From positions 121,039 through 185,038 of the forward strand of contig NZ_QLST01000005.1 in the NCBI RefSeq assembly GCF_003293845.1: 64,000 nt of DNA. The letters run 5' to 3'. Position numbers and translations under genes: made by a program. The DNA comes from Flavobacterium tibetense. Lineage in GTDB: Bacteria > Bacteroidota > Bacteroidia > Flavobacteriales > Flavobacteriaceae. Under the pieces are notes generated by a model. It did no database searches and was not told the DNA's origin. It was given only the letters and a program-made list of their open reading frames with translations. This document shows positions 26,108 to 33,994 of this stretch, in pieces (the stretch's first letter is position 1; every line of letters begins with the position of its first letter).

Positions 26108-26134
26108 AAAAGGGAGTTTATTACTCCCTTTTTA
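26106..26134. terminator. Bidirectional terminator encoding the end of the facing gene
   Basis: AAAAAGGGAGT/ACTCCCTTTTT with loop TTATT separates convergent genes. The stop codon and last codons of the minus-strand gene (26121-26450) lie inside the right half of the hairpin. Confidence 0.85.
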
Positions 26135-26450
26135 ATTTTGAATCTACATAATTAGAAATAAAACCCAGTTTCATTCGGTCTAACATTTTCTTTTCAAAGT
26201 TCCAAAAGAACTCAAACTGACCAAAAATGGCTCCAATTACTACCAAAAGTACTTGATAGGCAGGAAAAATAATCAACAAACGAAACGGCCAATACAACCA
26301 AAGTGATAAATTTTCTTTTGTAATTCCTAATAGTGACGTTACGGGTTTTGATAAATAAGCAGCTGTTGAACCAGTAATTGCAAATACAATTAATATTATC
26401 GTAAGTTGCCAGTTAGAAGTAATGTTCCAACGTTGTTTTAATTTATTCAT
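26121..26450 (-). CDS. Small membrane protein (DUF6787-like)
   Basis: The 109-residue protein has two long membrane helices (about 14-36 and 50-74), between them SKPVTSLLGITKENLSLWLYWPFR, and an amphipathic C-terminal helix (FEFFWNFEKKMLDRMKLGF). Its start MNKLKQRWNITSNWQLTIIL matches the layout of a small family conserved in Flavobacteriaceae, which I recall as DUF6787; that name is not certain. Function unknown. It is four bases from the DUF6146-like lipoprotein gene upstream. Confidence 0.72.
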   Translation of the reverse strand: MNKLKQRWNITSNWQLTIILIVFAITGSTAAYLSKPVTSLLGITKENLSLWLYWPFRLLIIFPAYQVLLVVIGAIFGQFEFFWNFEKKMLDRMKLGFISNYVDSKLKRE

Positions 26451-26454
26451 GGTA

Positions 26455-26856
26455 TTAAATTCGGGGAGAAAAACCTCCTAAGTTTACATTGTTTTTTTGT
26501 TGAAAATAGACCAAATAGTTAAAAAGTAAGTAATTAACTTCATAGCCATAATTAGTATGAGAATCATAGTCAATTCGCATTTCGTATAAATTGCGGTTTT
26601 GTAGTGGTAAATTAGCTCTTGTATTCCATTCCAAAACCCAAACTCGATTTCGAGCTTCTAAATACGACTGTGAATAATAACCTCTTGGTCTTGCGTGACT
26701 CATAAGCCAAGCGTTAAAACTAGGATCGAAAATAATTATTTCGTACTCCAACTCTTCATTTGATATACGAATGGTATCATTATTTGGATTTTTAGTATCG
26801 GAAAAAGTTTTGTTTCCTTGCGAAGCATTACAACTCAAGAGCAAACCAAATATCAA
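26455..26856 (-). CDS. DUF6146-like lipoprotein, apparently frameshifted in its signal peptide
   Basis: The conserved body (EYEIIIFDPSFNAWLMS, ARPRGYYSQSYLEARNRVWVLEWNTR) matches the DUF6146 family of Flavobacteriaceae, which are small lipoproteins of unknown role. In the current frame the only upstream start is a TTG at 26856 giving MIFGLLLSCN, because a TGA lies a few codons before it. An ATG in another frame sits at 26882-26884. Removing one T from the six-base run (26868-26873, A on the plus strand) would join them as a normal lipoprotein signal, MKWYFWIVGLIFGLLLSC. The gene may thus be frameshifted, or the base may be a sequencing error. Confidence 0.7.
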   Translation of the reverse strand: MIFGLLLSCNASQGNKTFSDTKNPNNDTIRISNEELEYEIIIFDPSFNAWLMSHARPRGYYSQSYLEARNRVWVLEWNTRANLPLQNRNLYEMRIDYDSHTNYGYEVNYLLFNYLVYFQQKNNVNLGGFSPRI

Positions 26857-26912
26857 TCCTACTATCCAAAAAATACCACTTCATTTTTACCAGATTTTCA
26901 AAAAGTAAAGAT

Positions 26913-26943
26913 AAAAAAAAGCACCGACATTTGCCGATGCTTT
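26913..26943 (-). terminator. Terminator after the EF-hand/DUF937-like gene
   Basis: On the minus strand AAAGCATCGGCA pairs with TGTCGGTGCTTT (two G-T pairs) and is followed by a run of Ts. Confidence 0.8.
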
Positions 26944-26966
26944 AACGAATTTTATGTTTTTTAGAA

Positions 26967-27539
26967 TTACTTTTTTCCGAAAAGTCCACCTAGTAAACCG
27001 CCAAGTCCGCCTTTTTTAGATTTGGCATTACCACTTAAAGCTGAAATAGCATCCTGTAAGTCAACTTTTCCATCACCATTTTGGTCTAAACCGAAAGCGC
27101 CACCGTATTTAGTAACCATTTCCATTAAATCGCCACCTTTTCCGCTAGAAATAGAACCCACTAAATCTTCAATGTTGAATCCTTTTTCTTTTGGATCTTT
27201 GGCTTTATTAATTAGGCTTCCTAAAATTTGAGGTATCATATTGTTAGCTACCCCGTTTGAAGTTTCTTGTGGCAAATTAAATTTTGAACCTAAACTCCCC
27301 GAAACTTTTTCTGTTAATTGTTTAATTACAGGATTGTTGCTATCTAATTTTGATTTACCAGACAATAATCCGGCCAAATCGCCTAAATTACCGCCAGTTG
27401 CCATTTCTTGTAAACCTGATAACATTGAATTGCTAGTTTCTTTAATTACTTCTTCATTTTTTTCATTCGGGATGGCGTTGTTTTTTACAACTGCATCTGT
27501 TCCATACTGTTTTGCTAAATCTAATAGTTGGTCAAACAT
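26967..27539 (-). CDS. DUF937-like protein with an EF-hand-like calcium loop
   Basis: The 190-residue protein has no signal peptide. The first ~120 residues are helical with repeated Gly/Leu-rich segments (GGNLGDLAGLLSGKS, NMIPQILGSLINKAKD) of the DUF937 type, whose function is unknown. Near residue 152 the loop DQNGDGKVDLQDAIS matches an EF-hand calcium site (D-x-N-x-D-G-x-V-x-x-x-D). The C-terminus is Gly/Lys rich (GGLGGLLGGLFGKK). It is probably cytoplasmic or surface-associated; calcium binding is inferred from the loop only. Confidence 0.82.
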   Translation of the reverse strand: MFDQLLDLAKQYGTDAVVKNNAIPNEKNEEVIKETSNSMLSGLQEMATGGNLGDLAGLLSGKSKLDSNNPVIKQLTEKVSGSLGSKFNLPQETSNGVANNMIPQILGSLINKAKDPKEKGFNIEDLVGSISSGKGGDLMEMVTKYGGAFGLDQNGDGKVDLQDAISALSGNAKSKKGGLGGLLGGLFGKK

Positions 27540-27575
27540 GATTTTATTGTTTTTTGTTTTGCTAAAAATAATAAA

Positions 27576-28532
27576 TTAATTGTTTTTAAGCAAACTAATG
27601 ATTTGATTTGCTAATTCTGTACCAATTCTATCTTGTGCTTCTAAAGTTGCTGCTCCAATATGAGGCGTTAATGAAATTTTTGGATGCATCAAGATTTGAA
27701 TTTCTGGATTAGGCTCGTTTTCGAAAACATCTAAACCTGCAAAAAGTACTTTTCCAGCATCTAATGCAGCTACTAATGCTACTTCGTCAATAACACCGCC
27801 ACGCGCACAATTGACGATTCCAACTTCATCTTTCATAATGTCAAATTCTTCTCTTCCAATGATGTAACCGTCTTGAGAAGGAACATGCAAAGTAATAAAA
27901 TCCGAATGTTTGAAAACGTCTTCTAAAGATTCGGTAACAATATCTACATTGATGAACTGACCGTTATAAAAATCTACTCGAATTACAGCCTCACTTACAT
28001 ATTTATCAGCTGCAATTACTTTCATACCTAATCCTAATGCCATTTTAGCAACAGCCTGCCCAATTCTTCCAAATCCAATGATTCCCAATGTTTTTCCTCG
28101 CAATTCAATTCCATTGGCATACGCTTTTTTCAATCCTTCAAAATTAGAATCACCTTCTAACGGCATGTTTCTATTGGCATCATGTAAAAAGCGAACACCA
28201 GAAAACAAATGCGCAAAAACCAATTCCGCAACACTTTCAGAAGAAGCCGCTGGTGTATTAATTACGTGAATACCTTGTTTTCTAGCATATTCTACATCAA
28301 TATTGTCCATTCCAACACCGCCGCGACCAATAATCTTTAAACTTGGACAATTGTCGATGATGTCTTGTCTTACTTTGGTTGCGCTTCGCACTAAAAGTAC
28401 GGCTACTTTATGTGTATTGATAAAATTGGCTACTTGTTCTTGTGCTACTTTGGTTGTTATAACTTCAAAACCGCCTTTTTCTAAAGCTTTAATGCCGCTT
28501 TTTGAAATGCCGTCGTTTGCTAATACTTTCAT
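27576..28532 (-). CDS. serA: D-3-phosphoglycerate dehydrogenase (D-2-hydroxyacid dehydrogenase)
   Basis: The 318-residue NAD-dependent enzyme has the Rossmann motif GIIGFGRIGQAVAKMA and the catalytic residues in NCARGGVIDE (Arg), DVFENEPNPE (Glu) and TPHIGAATLEAQ (His). It is the short form without ACT or intervening domains. It likely oxidises 3-phosphoglycerate, the first step of serine synthesis, because serC (next step) is immediately upstream on the same strand. Feedback by serine through an ACT domain is therefore not expected. The gap to serC contains a small tandem repeat. Confidence 0.9.
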   Translation of the reverse strand: MKVLANDGISKSGIKALEKGGFEVITTKVAQEQVANFINTHKVAVLLVRSATKVRQDIIDNCPSLKIIGRGGVGMDNIDVEYARKQGIHVINTPAASSESVAELVFAHLFSGVRFLHDANRNMPLEGDSNFEGLKKAYANGIELRGKTLGIIGFGRIGQAVAKMALGLGMKVIAADKYVSEAVIRVDFYNGQFINVDIVTESLEDVFKHSDFITLHVPSQDGYIIGREEFDIMKDEVGIVNCARGGVIDEVALVAALDAGKVLFAGLDVFENEPNPEIQILMHPKISLTPHIGAATLEAQDRIGTELANQIISLLKNN

Positions 28533-28546
28533 TTTTGAATTTATTG

Positions 28547-28581
28547 TTTATGGTTTGTTGTTTATGGTTTGTTGTTTGTTG
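28547..28581. repeat. Short tandem repeat between serC and serA
   Basis: The 14-base unit TTTATGGTTTGTTG occurs twice in tandem (28547-28560 and 28561-28574), followed by a partial TTTGTTG. It lies between the stop of serC and the start of serA and has no stem structure. Confidence 0.7.
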
Positions 28582-28595
28582 TTCACTGCGATTGT

Positions 28596-29669
28596 TTACT
28601 GAACTCTATTTTTCAATTCTTGCATTACATCAACTAAAACTTGTACACTTTCCAATGGCAAAGCATTATACATAGAAGCTCTATAGCCACCGACAGAGCG
28701 ATGTCCAGTTAAACCTGAAATGCCTGCTTCTTTCCACATTTTATCAAATTGTTCTTGATGTGACTCATCTTTTAGTACAAAAGTAGCATTCATTTTACTT
28801 CTATCTTCTTTTGCTGCTGTTCCTTCAAATAGAGGATTGCTGTCGATTTCGTTGTATAATAATGCCGCTTTTTGGTTATTGATTTTTTCTATGGCTGCAA
28901 TTCCGCCTAAGTTTTTCAACCATTGTAATGTTAACAATGAAGCATAAACAGGAAATACAGGTGGTGTATTGTACATGCTTTCTTTAGCAATATGTTGTTG
29001 GTAATCTAACATGTTAGGAATAGTTCTTCCTGTTTTTCCTAGAATTTCTTCTTTGATTACTACCAATGTTGTTCCAGCTGGACCCATATTTTTCTGAGCA
29101 CCGGCATAAATCAAATCAAATTGCGAAAAATCTAATACTCGTGAAAAAATATCCGAACTCATGTCGCAAACTAGTGGAATAGTAGTCTTTGGAAACGATT
29201 GCATTTGCGTTCCAAAAATGGTGTTGTTACTGGTGCAATGAAAATAATCTGCATCTATTGGAATGCTGTATTCCTTTGGAATAAAATTGTAATTTTCTGG
29301 TTTTGATGAAGCTACTACAAGCGTTTCTCCAAAGTGTTTGGCTTCTTTTATAGCGCCGCTAGCCCAAGTTCCTGTGTCTAAATAGGCTGCTTTTCCGTTG
29401 ACTTTCATTAAGTTATAAGGAACCATTAAAAATTCCAAACTGGCGCCGCCCGATAAAAATAAAGCTTGGTAGCCTTTTCCTTCTAAACCTAATAATTCTA
29501 GCACCAAAGCTCGTGCTTCTTCCATAACCGCGACAAAATCTTTACTTCTGTGTGAGATTTCTAGAAGTGATAATCCTGAATCATTAAAATTTAAAATTGC
29601 TTGTGCTGATTTTTCAAAAACTTCTTGAGGAAGAATACAAGGACCAGCACTGTAGTTGTGTTTTTTCAT
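28596..29669 (-). CDS. serC: Phosphoserine aminotransferase
   Basis: The 357-residue PLP enzyme converts 3-phosphohydroxypyruvate to phosphoserine. Typical sequence elements are MKKHNYSAGPCILPQEV at the start, LFLSGGASLEFLMVPYNL, and the PLP lysine in YAGAQKNMGPAGTTLVV (about residue 190). The C-terminus has GLTGHRSVGGYRASMYNALP, with the substrate-phosphate arginines. It is followed by serA in the same direction. The nearby acyl-CoA reductase and ferredoxin genes make up a group also seen in other Bacteroidota. Confidence 0.96.
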   Translation of the reverse strand: MKKHNYSAGPCILPQEVFEKSAQAILNFNDSGLSLLEISHRSKDFVAVMEEARALVLELLGLEGKGYQALFLSGGASLEFLMVPYNLMKVNGKAAYLDTGTWASGAIKEAKHFGETLVVASSKPENYNFIPKEYSIPIDADYFHCTSNNTIFGTQMQSFPKTTIPLVCDMSSDIFSRVLDFSQFDLIYAGAQKNMGPAGTTLVVIKEEILGKTGRTIPNMLDYQQHIAKESMYNTPPVFPVYASLLTLQWLKNLGGIAAIEKINNQKAALLYNEIDSNPLFEGTAAKEDRSKMNATFVLKDESHQEQFDKMWKEAGISGLTGHRSVGGYRASMYNALPLESVQVLVDVMQELKNRVQ

Positions 29670-29807
29670 TACGAAAGGTTGTTAGTGTGTTGTTTAAACC
29701 GCAAATTTCGTAATTCTTTCAGGAAAATTCAGTTAGAATTTATTAATAATTAAGGCATGTTATTAACAATTGTATATTTTTTCGGCTTTATTTTTTTGAA
29801 ATCCAAC

Positions 29808-30863
29808 TTAGATTTTGGTTAAAAACGCCAAAGTATCCACATTATCGGCATAATCCCAAAGTTTGGGTTGTTGGGTTTGCCCAAACCCAACACTATTTTC
29901 GGTTAGTCCATTGGAAACAATACATTGAATTTGTTCGTGTTCGGTTTGAAGTCGATTTTTCAATGCTGCTACATCTTCATAAAATTCATAAAACACACTA
30001 GAAATGGGCGATGAATAACTTACATCTTCTCGAAGCGTCAAAAAACCGTTATCTAATAATTTGTAATTACTCATCAAATAAACGGCTTTGTTGTAGTCGT
30101 AATTATTGGCGTATTTTTCGTATTTGACTATGTCTTGGTATTCAAAAATGGCTTGAAAAAAAGCATCAAAATTGTAATTTTTTGGCACGAAAAGTTTGGA
30201 TACATTTCTGCAACCTAATCCAAAATAACGTAAAATATCTTCTCCTAAAAGCACTAAATCTTCATGCGATTCATTTCCAGTTAAAATAGCAACAGAATTT
30301 CTGTTTTTACGAATGATATTTGGTTTTGAACTGAGATAATACTCAAAATAGCGAGCTGTGTTGTTGCTTCCAGTGGCAATAACTGCATCAAAACCTTCTA
30401 ATTTTCCTTCAACAAATGTTATTTTTTCGCTAAATCTTTGGTCTAAAGTGATTAGATATTGAACTAAAAATTTCAATAAATGTTGGTCATTAGAAGATGT
30501 TTTTACCAAAGCTTTATGTCCAGAAATCAAAACTGAAAGTAGATCATGAAAACCAACTAGCGGAATATTTCCTGCTAAAATCAGCCCGATATTTTTTTCT
30601 TTTTCTACGAATGAATACGGCTCCAACCAAGTGTTTAAGTTGGATTCTGTTAAAGCATCAGCCCAAGATTTTAATGAAAAAGTTACATTTTCAGGTGTGA
30701 ACCAACCGTTATGCGATTGCGAAAGTTCGATTAAATTTGCCATTGGCTCAAAATACAAATCGTTGTATAAAACCGAAGTATTTTTGGTATAGTTTTCAGA
30801 AGAAAATTGGCGCAAGAAGTTGCCTAATTCAACAAAACTCGATTTTATTTCACTTTGTAACAT
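29808..30863 (-). CDS. Acyl-CoA reductase (LuxC-like)
   Basis: The 351-residue protein resembles LuxC/acyl-CoA reductases of the aldehyde dehydrogenase superfamily, which reduce acyl-CoA or acyl-ACP to aldehyde. Visible elements are NIGLILAGNIPLVGFHDLLSVLISGHKALVKTSS (nucleotide-binding region, about residues 90-125), ATGSNNTARYFEYY, and FGLGCRNVSKLFVPKN containing the candidate catalytic Cys. The fate of the product is unknown. It sits 138 bases upstream of serC on the same strand and divergent from a ferredoxin; the divergent region contains a clear promoter for the ferredoxin. Confidence 0.85.
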   Translation of the reverse strand: MLQSEIKSSFVELGNFLRQFSSENYTKNTSVLYNDLYFEPMANLIELSQSHNGWFTPENVTFSLKSWADALTESNLNTWLEPYSFVEKEKNIGLILAGNIPLVGFHDLLSVLISGHKALVKTSSNDQHLLKFLVQYLITLDQRFSEKITFVEGKLEGFDAVIATGSNNTARYFEYYLSSKPNIIRKNRNSVAILTGNESHEDLVLLGEDILRYFGLGCRNVSKLFVPKNYNFDAFFQAIFEYQDIVKYEKYANNYDYNKAVYLMSNYKLLDNGFLTLREDVSYSSPISSVFYEFYEDVAALKNRLQTEHEQIQCIVSNGLTENSVGFGQTQQPKLWDYADNVDTLAFLTKI

Positions 30864-30870
30864 TTGTATC

Positions 30871-30901
30871 TTGTTTATATTTAGTATACGTTGTATTTTT
30901 G
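30871..30901 (+). promoter_or_regulatory. Predicted promoter of the ferredoxin gene
   Basis: TTG at 30871-30873, a 20-base spacer and TATTTTTG at 30894-30901 match the Bacteroidota promoter pattern; the ferredoxin starts ~100 bases later, after a small tandem repeat in the leader. Confidence 0.6.
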
Positions 30902-30957
30902 CACAAAGATATGAAGTGAAAAGGCATTAGCCAAAAGTTTAAATTAATTAAAGTCTC

Positions 30958-30994
30958 AACTTTTAAACAATTAAACTTTTAAACAATTAAACTT
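30958..30994. repeat. 16-base tandem repeat in the ferredoxin leader
   Basis: AACTTTTAAACAATTA occurs at 30958-30973 and 30974-30989, followed by AACTT. It ends six bases before the ferredoxin ATG, so it would be in the untranslated leader. Confidence 0.8.
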
Positions 30995-31000
30995 AAAGAA

Positions 31001-31351
31001 ATGGCAATTATTATAACAGACGAATGCATTAACTGTGGCGCTTGCGAACCGGAATGTCCAAACACGGCAATTTATGAAGGTGCTGACGATTGGCGCTGGA
31101 AAGACGGCACACGTTTGAGTGGAAAAATTATTTTACCTGACGGAACTGAAGTGGATGCTGATGCAGCTCAAACACCAGTTTCTGATGATATTTATTATAT
31201 TGTTCCTGGAAAATGTACCGAATGTAAAGGTTTCCATGAAGAACCACAATGTGCTGCGGTTTGTCCGGTAGATTGTTGTGTTCCAGACGATAATCATGTA
31301 GAAAGCGAAGAAACTTTACTAAACAGACAAGCGTTTTTGCATAACGAATAA
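31001..31351 (+). CDS. 4Fe-4S dicluster ferredoxin
   Basis: The 116-residue protein has the first cluster motif [12 protein letters not shown] (about residues 9-20) and the second in [24 protein letters not shown], with a longer-than-usual gap between CTEC and the next Cys (YfhL/FdxA-like Allochromatium type). The middle insertion (residues ~30-65) is acidic. It is a small electron carrier. Divergent from the acyl-CoA reductase gene, it may supply electrons to a partner in this cluster, but that is inference. It is followed by a terminator. Confidence 0.93.
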   Translation: MAIIITDECINCGACEPECPNTAIYEGADDWRWKDGTRLSGKIILPDGTEVDADAAQTPVSDDIYYIVPGKCTECKGFHEEPQCAAVCPVDCCVPDDNHVESEETLLNRQAFLHNE

Positions 31352-31370
31352 AATTTAGATTAATAACATT

Positions 31371-31410
31371 ATTCCCAATAACGATAAAAGTTAGTTGGGA
31401 ATTTTTTTTG
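31371..31410 (+). terminator. Terminator after the ferredoxin gene
   Basis: ATTCCCAATAAC/GTTAGTTGGGAAT forms a long stem followed by eight Ts, ending just before the ATG of the next gene. Confidence 0.8.
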
Positions 31411-31412
31411 CT

Positions 31413-31868
31413 ATGATAAAAAAACTATACAAGAAAAACGAAATGTTAACTGTTTTTCTAACTACATACATTGTTTTGCTTATTTTCTTTTTCTTTTTTA
31501 AAATCACACAATATGTTAATGGTAATATTTATGATGGAAAAGTAATCGGTAAAAAACAATTTAAAGTAGAAAAATATTCTAGTTACACAAGGAAACATTA
31601 TAAAACATACGTTTTTCCTCCAAAAATTGAATTTACTGATAAAACAGGAGAAGTTAGGAACTATTCTCAAGTAGGTTGGGAAGAAGCTGTTCCGTTCGAA
31701 CTTGATGAGAAAATAAAGGTTTTAGTAACTAAAAATGATGAGGTATACATTTACAGCTTATTTACCTTTTGGTTGGAAATAGAAAAAGTTATTAAACTTT
31801 TAGGAGTTTCAATTATACTTACTGTTTTTATTGAAATTGTAATTCACTTCATTAATTTTGGTAAGTAA
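31413..31868 (+). CDS. Hypothetical two-helix membrane protein (DUF3592-like layout)
   Basis: From the ATG at 31413 the product has 151 residues: a first membrane helix (about 12-32), an extracytoplasmic beta-rich region (VIGKKQFKVEKYSSYTRKHYKTYVFPPKIEFTD in part), and a second helix near the C-terminus (about 128-148). The layout resembles DUF3592 proteins, which have one such domain between two helices, but no signature decides it. An earlier in-frame ATG at 31395 lies inside the ferredoxin terminator and is rejected. Confidence 0.7.
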   Translation: MIKKLYKKNEMLTVFLTTYIVLLIFFFFFKITQYVNGNIYDGKVIGKKQFKVEKYSSYTRKHYKTYVFPPKIEFTDKTGEVRNYSQVGWEEAVPFELDEKIKVLVTKNDEVYIYSLFTFWLEIEKVIKLLGVSIILTVFIEIVIHFINFGK

Positions 31869-31914
31869 AAATCCTTTTAGTGTTATAGTTAATCCCTTTT
31901 ATTTATTAATCAAA

Positions 31915-31945
31915 TTGTTAATTTGGAATAATTTTCATACATTTG
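31915..31945 (+). promoter_or_regulatory. Predicted promoter of the carboxypeptidase-like regulatory protein
   Basis: TTG at 31915-31917, a 20-base spacer and TACATTTG at 31938-31945 match the Bacteroidota pattern, 20 bases before the ATG at 31966. Confidence 0.6.
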
Positions 31946-31965
31946 AAGTATAATAGCTTGGTTTT

Positions 31966-33138
31966 ATGATAAATAAACTTATCCTATTATTCTTTTTTAC
32001 TCTTCAAATTGCAGTAGCGCAAAATTTGGACATCATCATTATTGTCAAAGATTTTGAAACGGATTTACCTATTGATGAAGTTACTATAACAGCAATTAAA
32101 ACCAAACAAGGTTTTCTTACCAATGCCGAAGGAAAAGCCATTTTACATCTCACAAAACCATCTGATTTAGAGTTTGTGCATTCTTCTTATAGAACTTATA
32201 TCGTGAAGTTTTCAACGTTGAATAAAAAAGAAAACGTCGTTTACTTAGAACCTGTAACCCAACAATTAGAAGAAGTCATTCTAACGCGAGAACATCCTCA
32301 GGAAATTTTGAAGCAATTGGTAGAGAAATCAAAAAGTCAACTCACTATTCCTATAAACTTAAAAATTTATTTGCGTGAGTTTTACAAGAAAAATGACAAA
32401 ATGGTTTATTTCAATGATGGTTTGTTGAATTTTCAAGTTTTGGGAAATGTAAAGAACGTAAAGTCAGATATATTGGTAGAACAAAATCGTGCTGTTGGTT
32501 TATTAGATGCAGATATAGATGCTAATTTATTAGGTTATGATTTGAATAACATCATCGAAAATTATTACCAATTCAACTATTTGGACGAGGTTTTAACCAA
32601 TAGAGCGAAGAAAAATTATGATTTTCAGGTAAAAACGTATCTTCCTAATGATGCTTATTTGCGTATACGAATAGTTCCGTTGGATGAAGTAAAAGGAATT
32701 TTATCTGAATTTAATGTGGTTTACGACACCGAAAAAAGGTTAATTATGGAAATAACTTCAGTAGTTACTCCAAGTCGTTTAGATGAATGGAAAGCTGCTT
32801 TTTTATCTAGTAGCAAGGTTTTTAAATTAGAATTTCGCAATGTTTTTCGCATGGAAGATGGGATTTATTACCTAGCTAATTCCAAAGAAGTTATTGGTTT
32901 TGAGAAGAAATACAAAAAACAAAACCGAAGAATTGAAGTAAGGAATCACATGGTTGTAACTAATTTCGACAAAAAATTATTCGAATACGATTCACATAAT
33001 ATTTTCAAAGATAAATCCCTGATTAATAAGAAAACAATGGTTTTTAGTAACTATTGGGATAATGATTCGGGCTTGCTAGCAACAGCAGAAGAGAAAGCAG
33101 TTATTGATTATCTATCCAAAACGGATGATTCTGACTAA
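31966..33138 (+). CDS. Secreted protein with carboxypeptidase-like regulatory domain
   Basis: The 390-residue product has a signal peptide (ends IAVAQ) and then a carboxypeptidase regulatory-like beta domain (about residues 20-100) with DLPIDEVTITAIKTKQGFLTNAEGKA; such domains are common in Bacteroidota outer-membrane and periplasmic proteins. The remaining ~290 residues form a mixed domain containing LLRE-like and LREFYKKNDKMVYFNDG segments, of unknown function, with no TonB box or beta-barrel signature. It may be a periplasmic or surface protein. It is followed by a bidirectional terminator. Confidence 0.85.
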   Translation: MINKLILLFFFTLQIAVAQNLDIIIIVKDFETDLPIDEVTITAIKTKQGFLTNAEGKAILHLTKPSDLEFVHSSYRTYIVKFSTLNKKENVVYLEPVTQQLEEVILTREHPQEILKQLVEKSKSQLTIPINLKIYLREFYKKNDKMVYFNDGLLNFQVLGNVKNVKSDILVEQNRAVGLLDADIDANLLGYDLNNIIENYYQFNYLDEVLTNRAKKNYDFQVKTYLPNDAYLRIRIVPLDEVKGILSEFNVVYDTEKRLIMEITSVVTPSRLDEWKAAFLSSSKVFKLEFRNVFRMEDGIYYLANSKEVIGFEKKYKKQNRRIEVRNHMVVTNFDKKLFEYDSHNIFKDKSLINKKTMVFSNYWDNDSGLLATAEEKAVIDYLSKTDDSD

Positions 33139-33156
33139 GGCAAAAATCAAATAAAA

Positions 33157-33192
33157 AAAACTGCTTCCTAAATTTCTTCAAGAAGCAGTTTT
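33157..33192. terminator. Bidirectional terminator
   Basis: AAAACTGCTTC/GAAGCAGTTTT separates the secreted protein gene and the opposing small secreted protein gene, with A-rich and T-rich flanks on both sides. Confidence 0.85.
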
Positions 33193-33208
33193 AGCAAATT
33201 CTATTTTT

Positions 33209-33745
33209 TTATTTGCTTACATCATATTTTTCGTAAGTAATAGAATCTGTATTTGGATCATAAGTTTCCAAAATTAGATTCCCTTCTACATCAAAATAAC
33301 CAATAGCTATTTTGTTTTTGTTTCTATAAATGAAATTATTAGTAGATGTTTTTCTCAAAAAGGCTTCTTCCTTTTTATCTTCAGATAATATTCGATATCC
33401 TTTACTGTCTAATGAAACATTGTATTTTTTTCCATTTAATAAATAATGTGAAGAACGATCAATATCAACCGTTCTGGTAGAACCATCTGGGTTAGTTATT
33501 GTAGTTGTCGTTTTAACATTTACAGGAGAAGCTTTCATATCCATGTTGATGTTTTTTGGATCTTGTTCTTTTAGTTCAATGTTTTGGACTTCTCTCGTAT
33601 TCTCTTTTTTTACATACGTTTTCTCTCCTTTAGAGTCTTTGATTGTTGTAGTTGTTGTTTTTGTTTCGTCTTTTACGTTTTTGTTTTGACCGAACGTAGT
33701 ACTTGTAACGAAAAGAAATAGTAACCCAATTATTGTTGCTTTCAT
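33209..33745 (-). CDS. Hypothetical secreted protein, Thr/Lys-rich
   Basis: The 178-residue protein has a signal peptide (ends TTFGQ). The mature N-terminal part is very polar with runs of Thr (TKTTTTTIKDSKG, KTTTTITNPDGSTRTVD), and the C-terminal half has beta-strand character with FDVEGNLILETYD near the end. No family is recognised. The TTxTxxNxDGSTR elements look like short repeats. It stands alone with terminators on its downstream side. Confidence 0.72.
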   Translation of the reverse strand: MKATIIGLLFLFVTSTTFGQNKNVKDETKTTTTTIKDSKGEKTYVKKENTREVQNIELKEQDPKNINMDMKASPVNVKTTTTITNPDGSTRTVDIDRSSHYLLNGKKYNVSLDSKGYRILSEDKKEEAFLRKTSTNNFIYRNKNKIAIGYFDVEGNLILETYDPNTDSITYEKYDVSK

Positions 33746-33889
33746 AATTTATTTATTAATATTAATAATCCATAAAGGTAGGAATTGCTATTTCAGTGAT
33801 GTTATATAATAAAAGTCAGTTGTTATATAATTCCCTTTGATAAATTAATTCTATTACAGAACTTTAAACGTATTTTGCTAGTATTCTGC

Positions 33890-33921
33890 TTTGTTGCTTT
33901 CCAACTTTTAAACTATATTTG
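33890..33921 (+). promoter_or_regulatory. Predicted promoter of ychF
   Basis: TTTG at 33890-33893, a 20-base spacer and TATATTTG at 33914-33921 are an excellent match to the Bacteroidota promoter pattern, 73 bases before the ychF ATG. Confidence 0.7.
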
Positions 33922-33994
33922 CACACTTTTAAAAATACATTCATAATGAAACGCTTTGCGTTACATATCACTTAATAAAAAATATCAAATAGAT

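Noticed and set aside
28547..30994. Short tandem repeats (14- and 16-base units) considered as CRISPR arrays
   Set aside because: Only two copies each, with no spacers and no cas genes in the window.
31395..31412. Alternative ATG six codons upstream of the two-helix membrane protein
   Set aside because: Lies in the stem and T-tract of the ferredoxin terminator, so would not be a sensible start.
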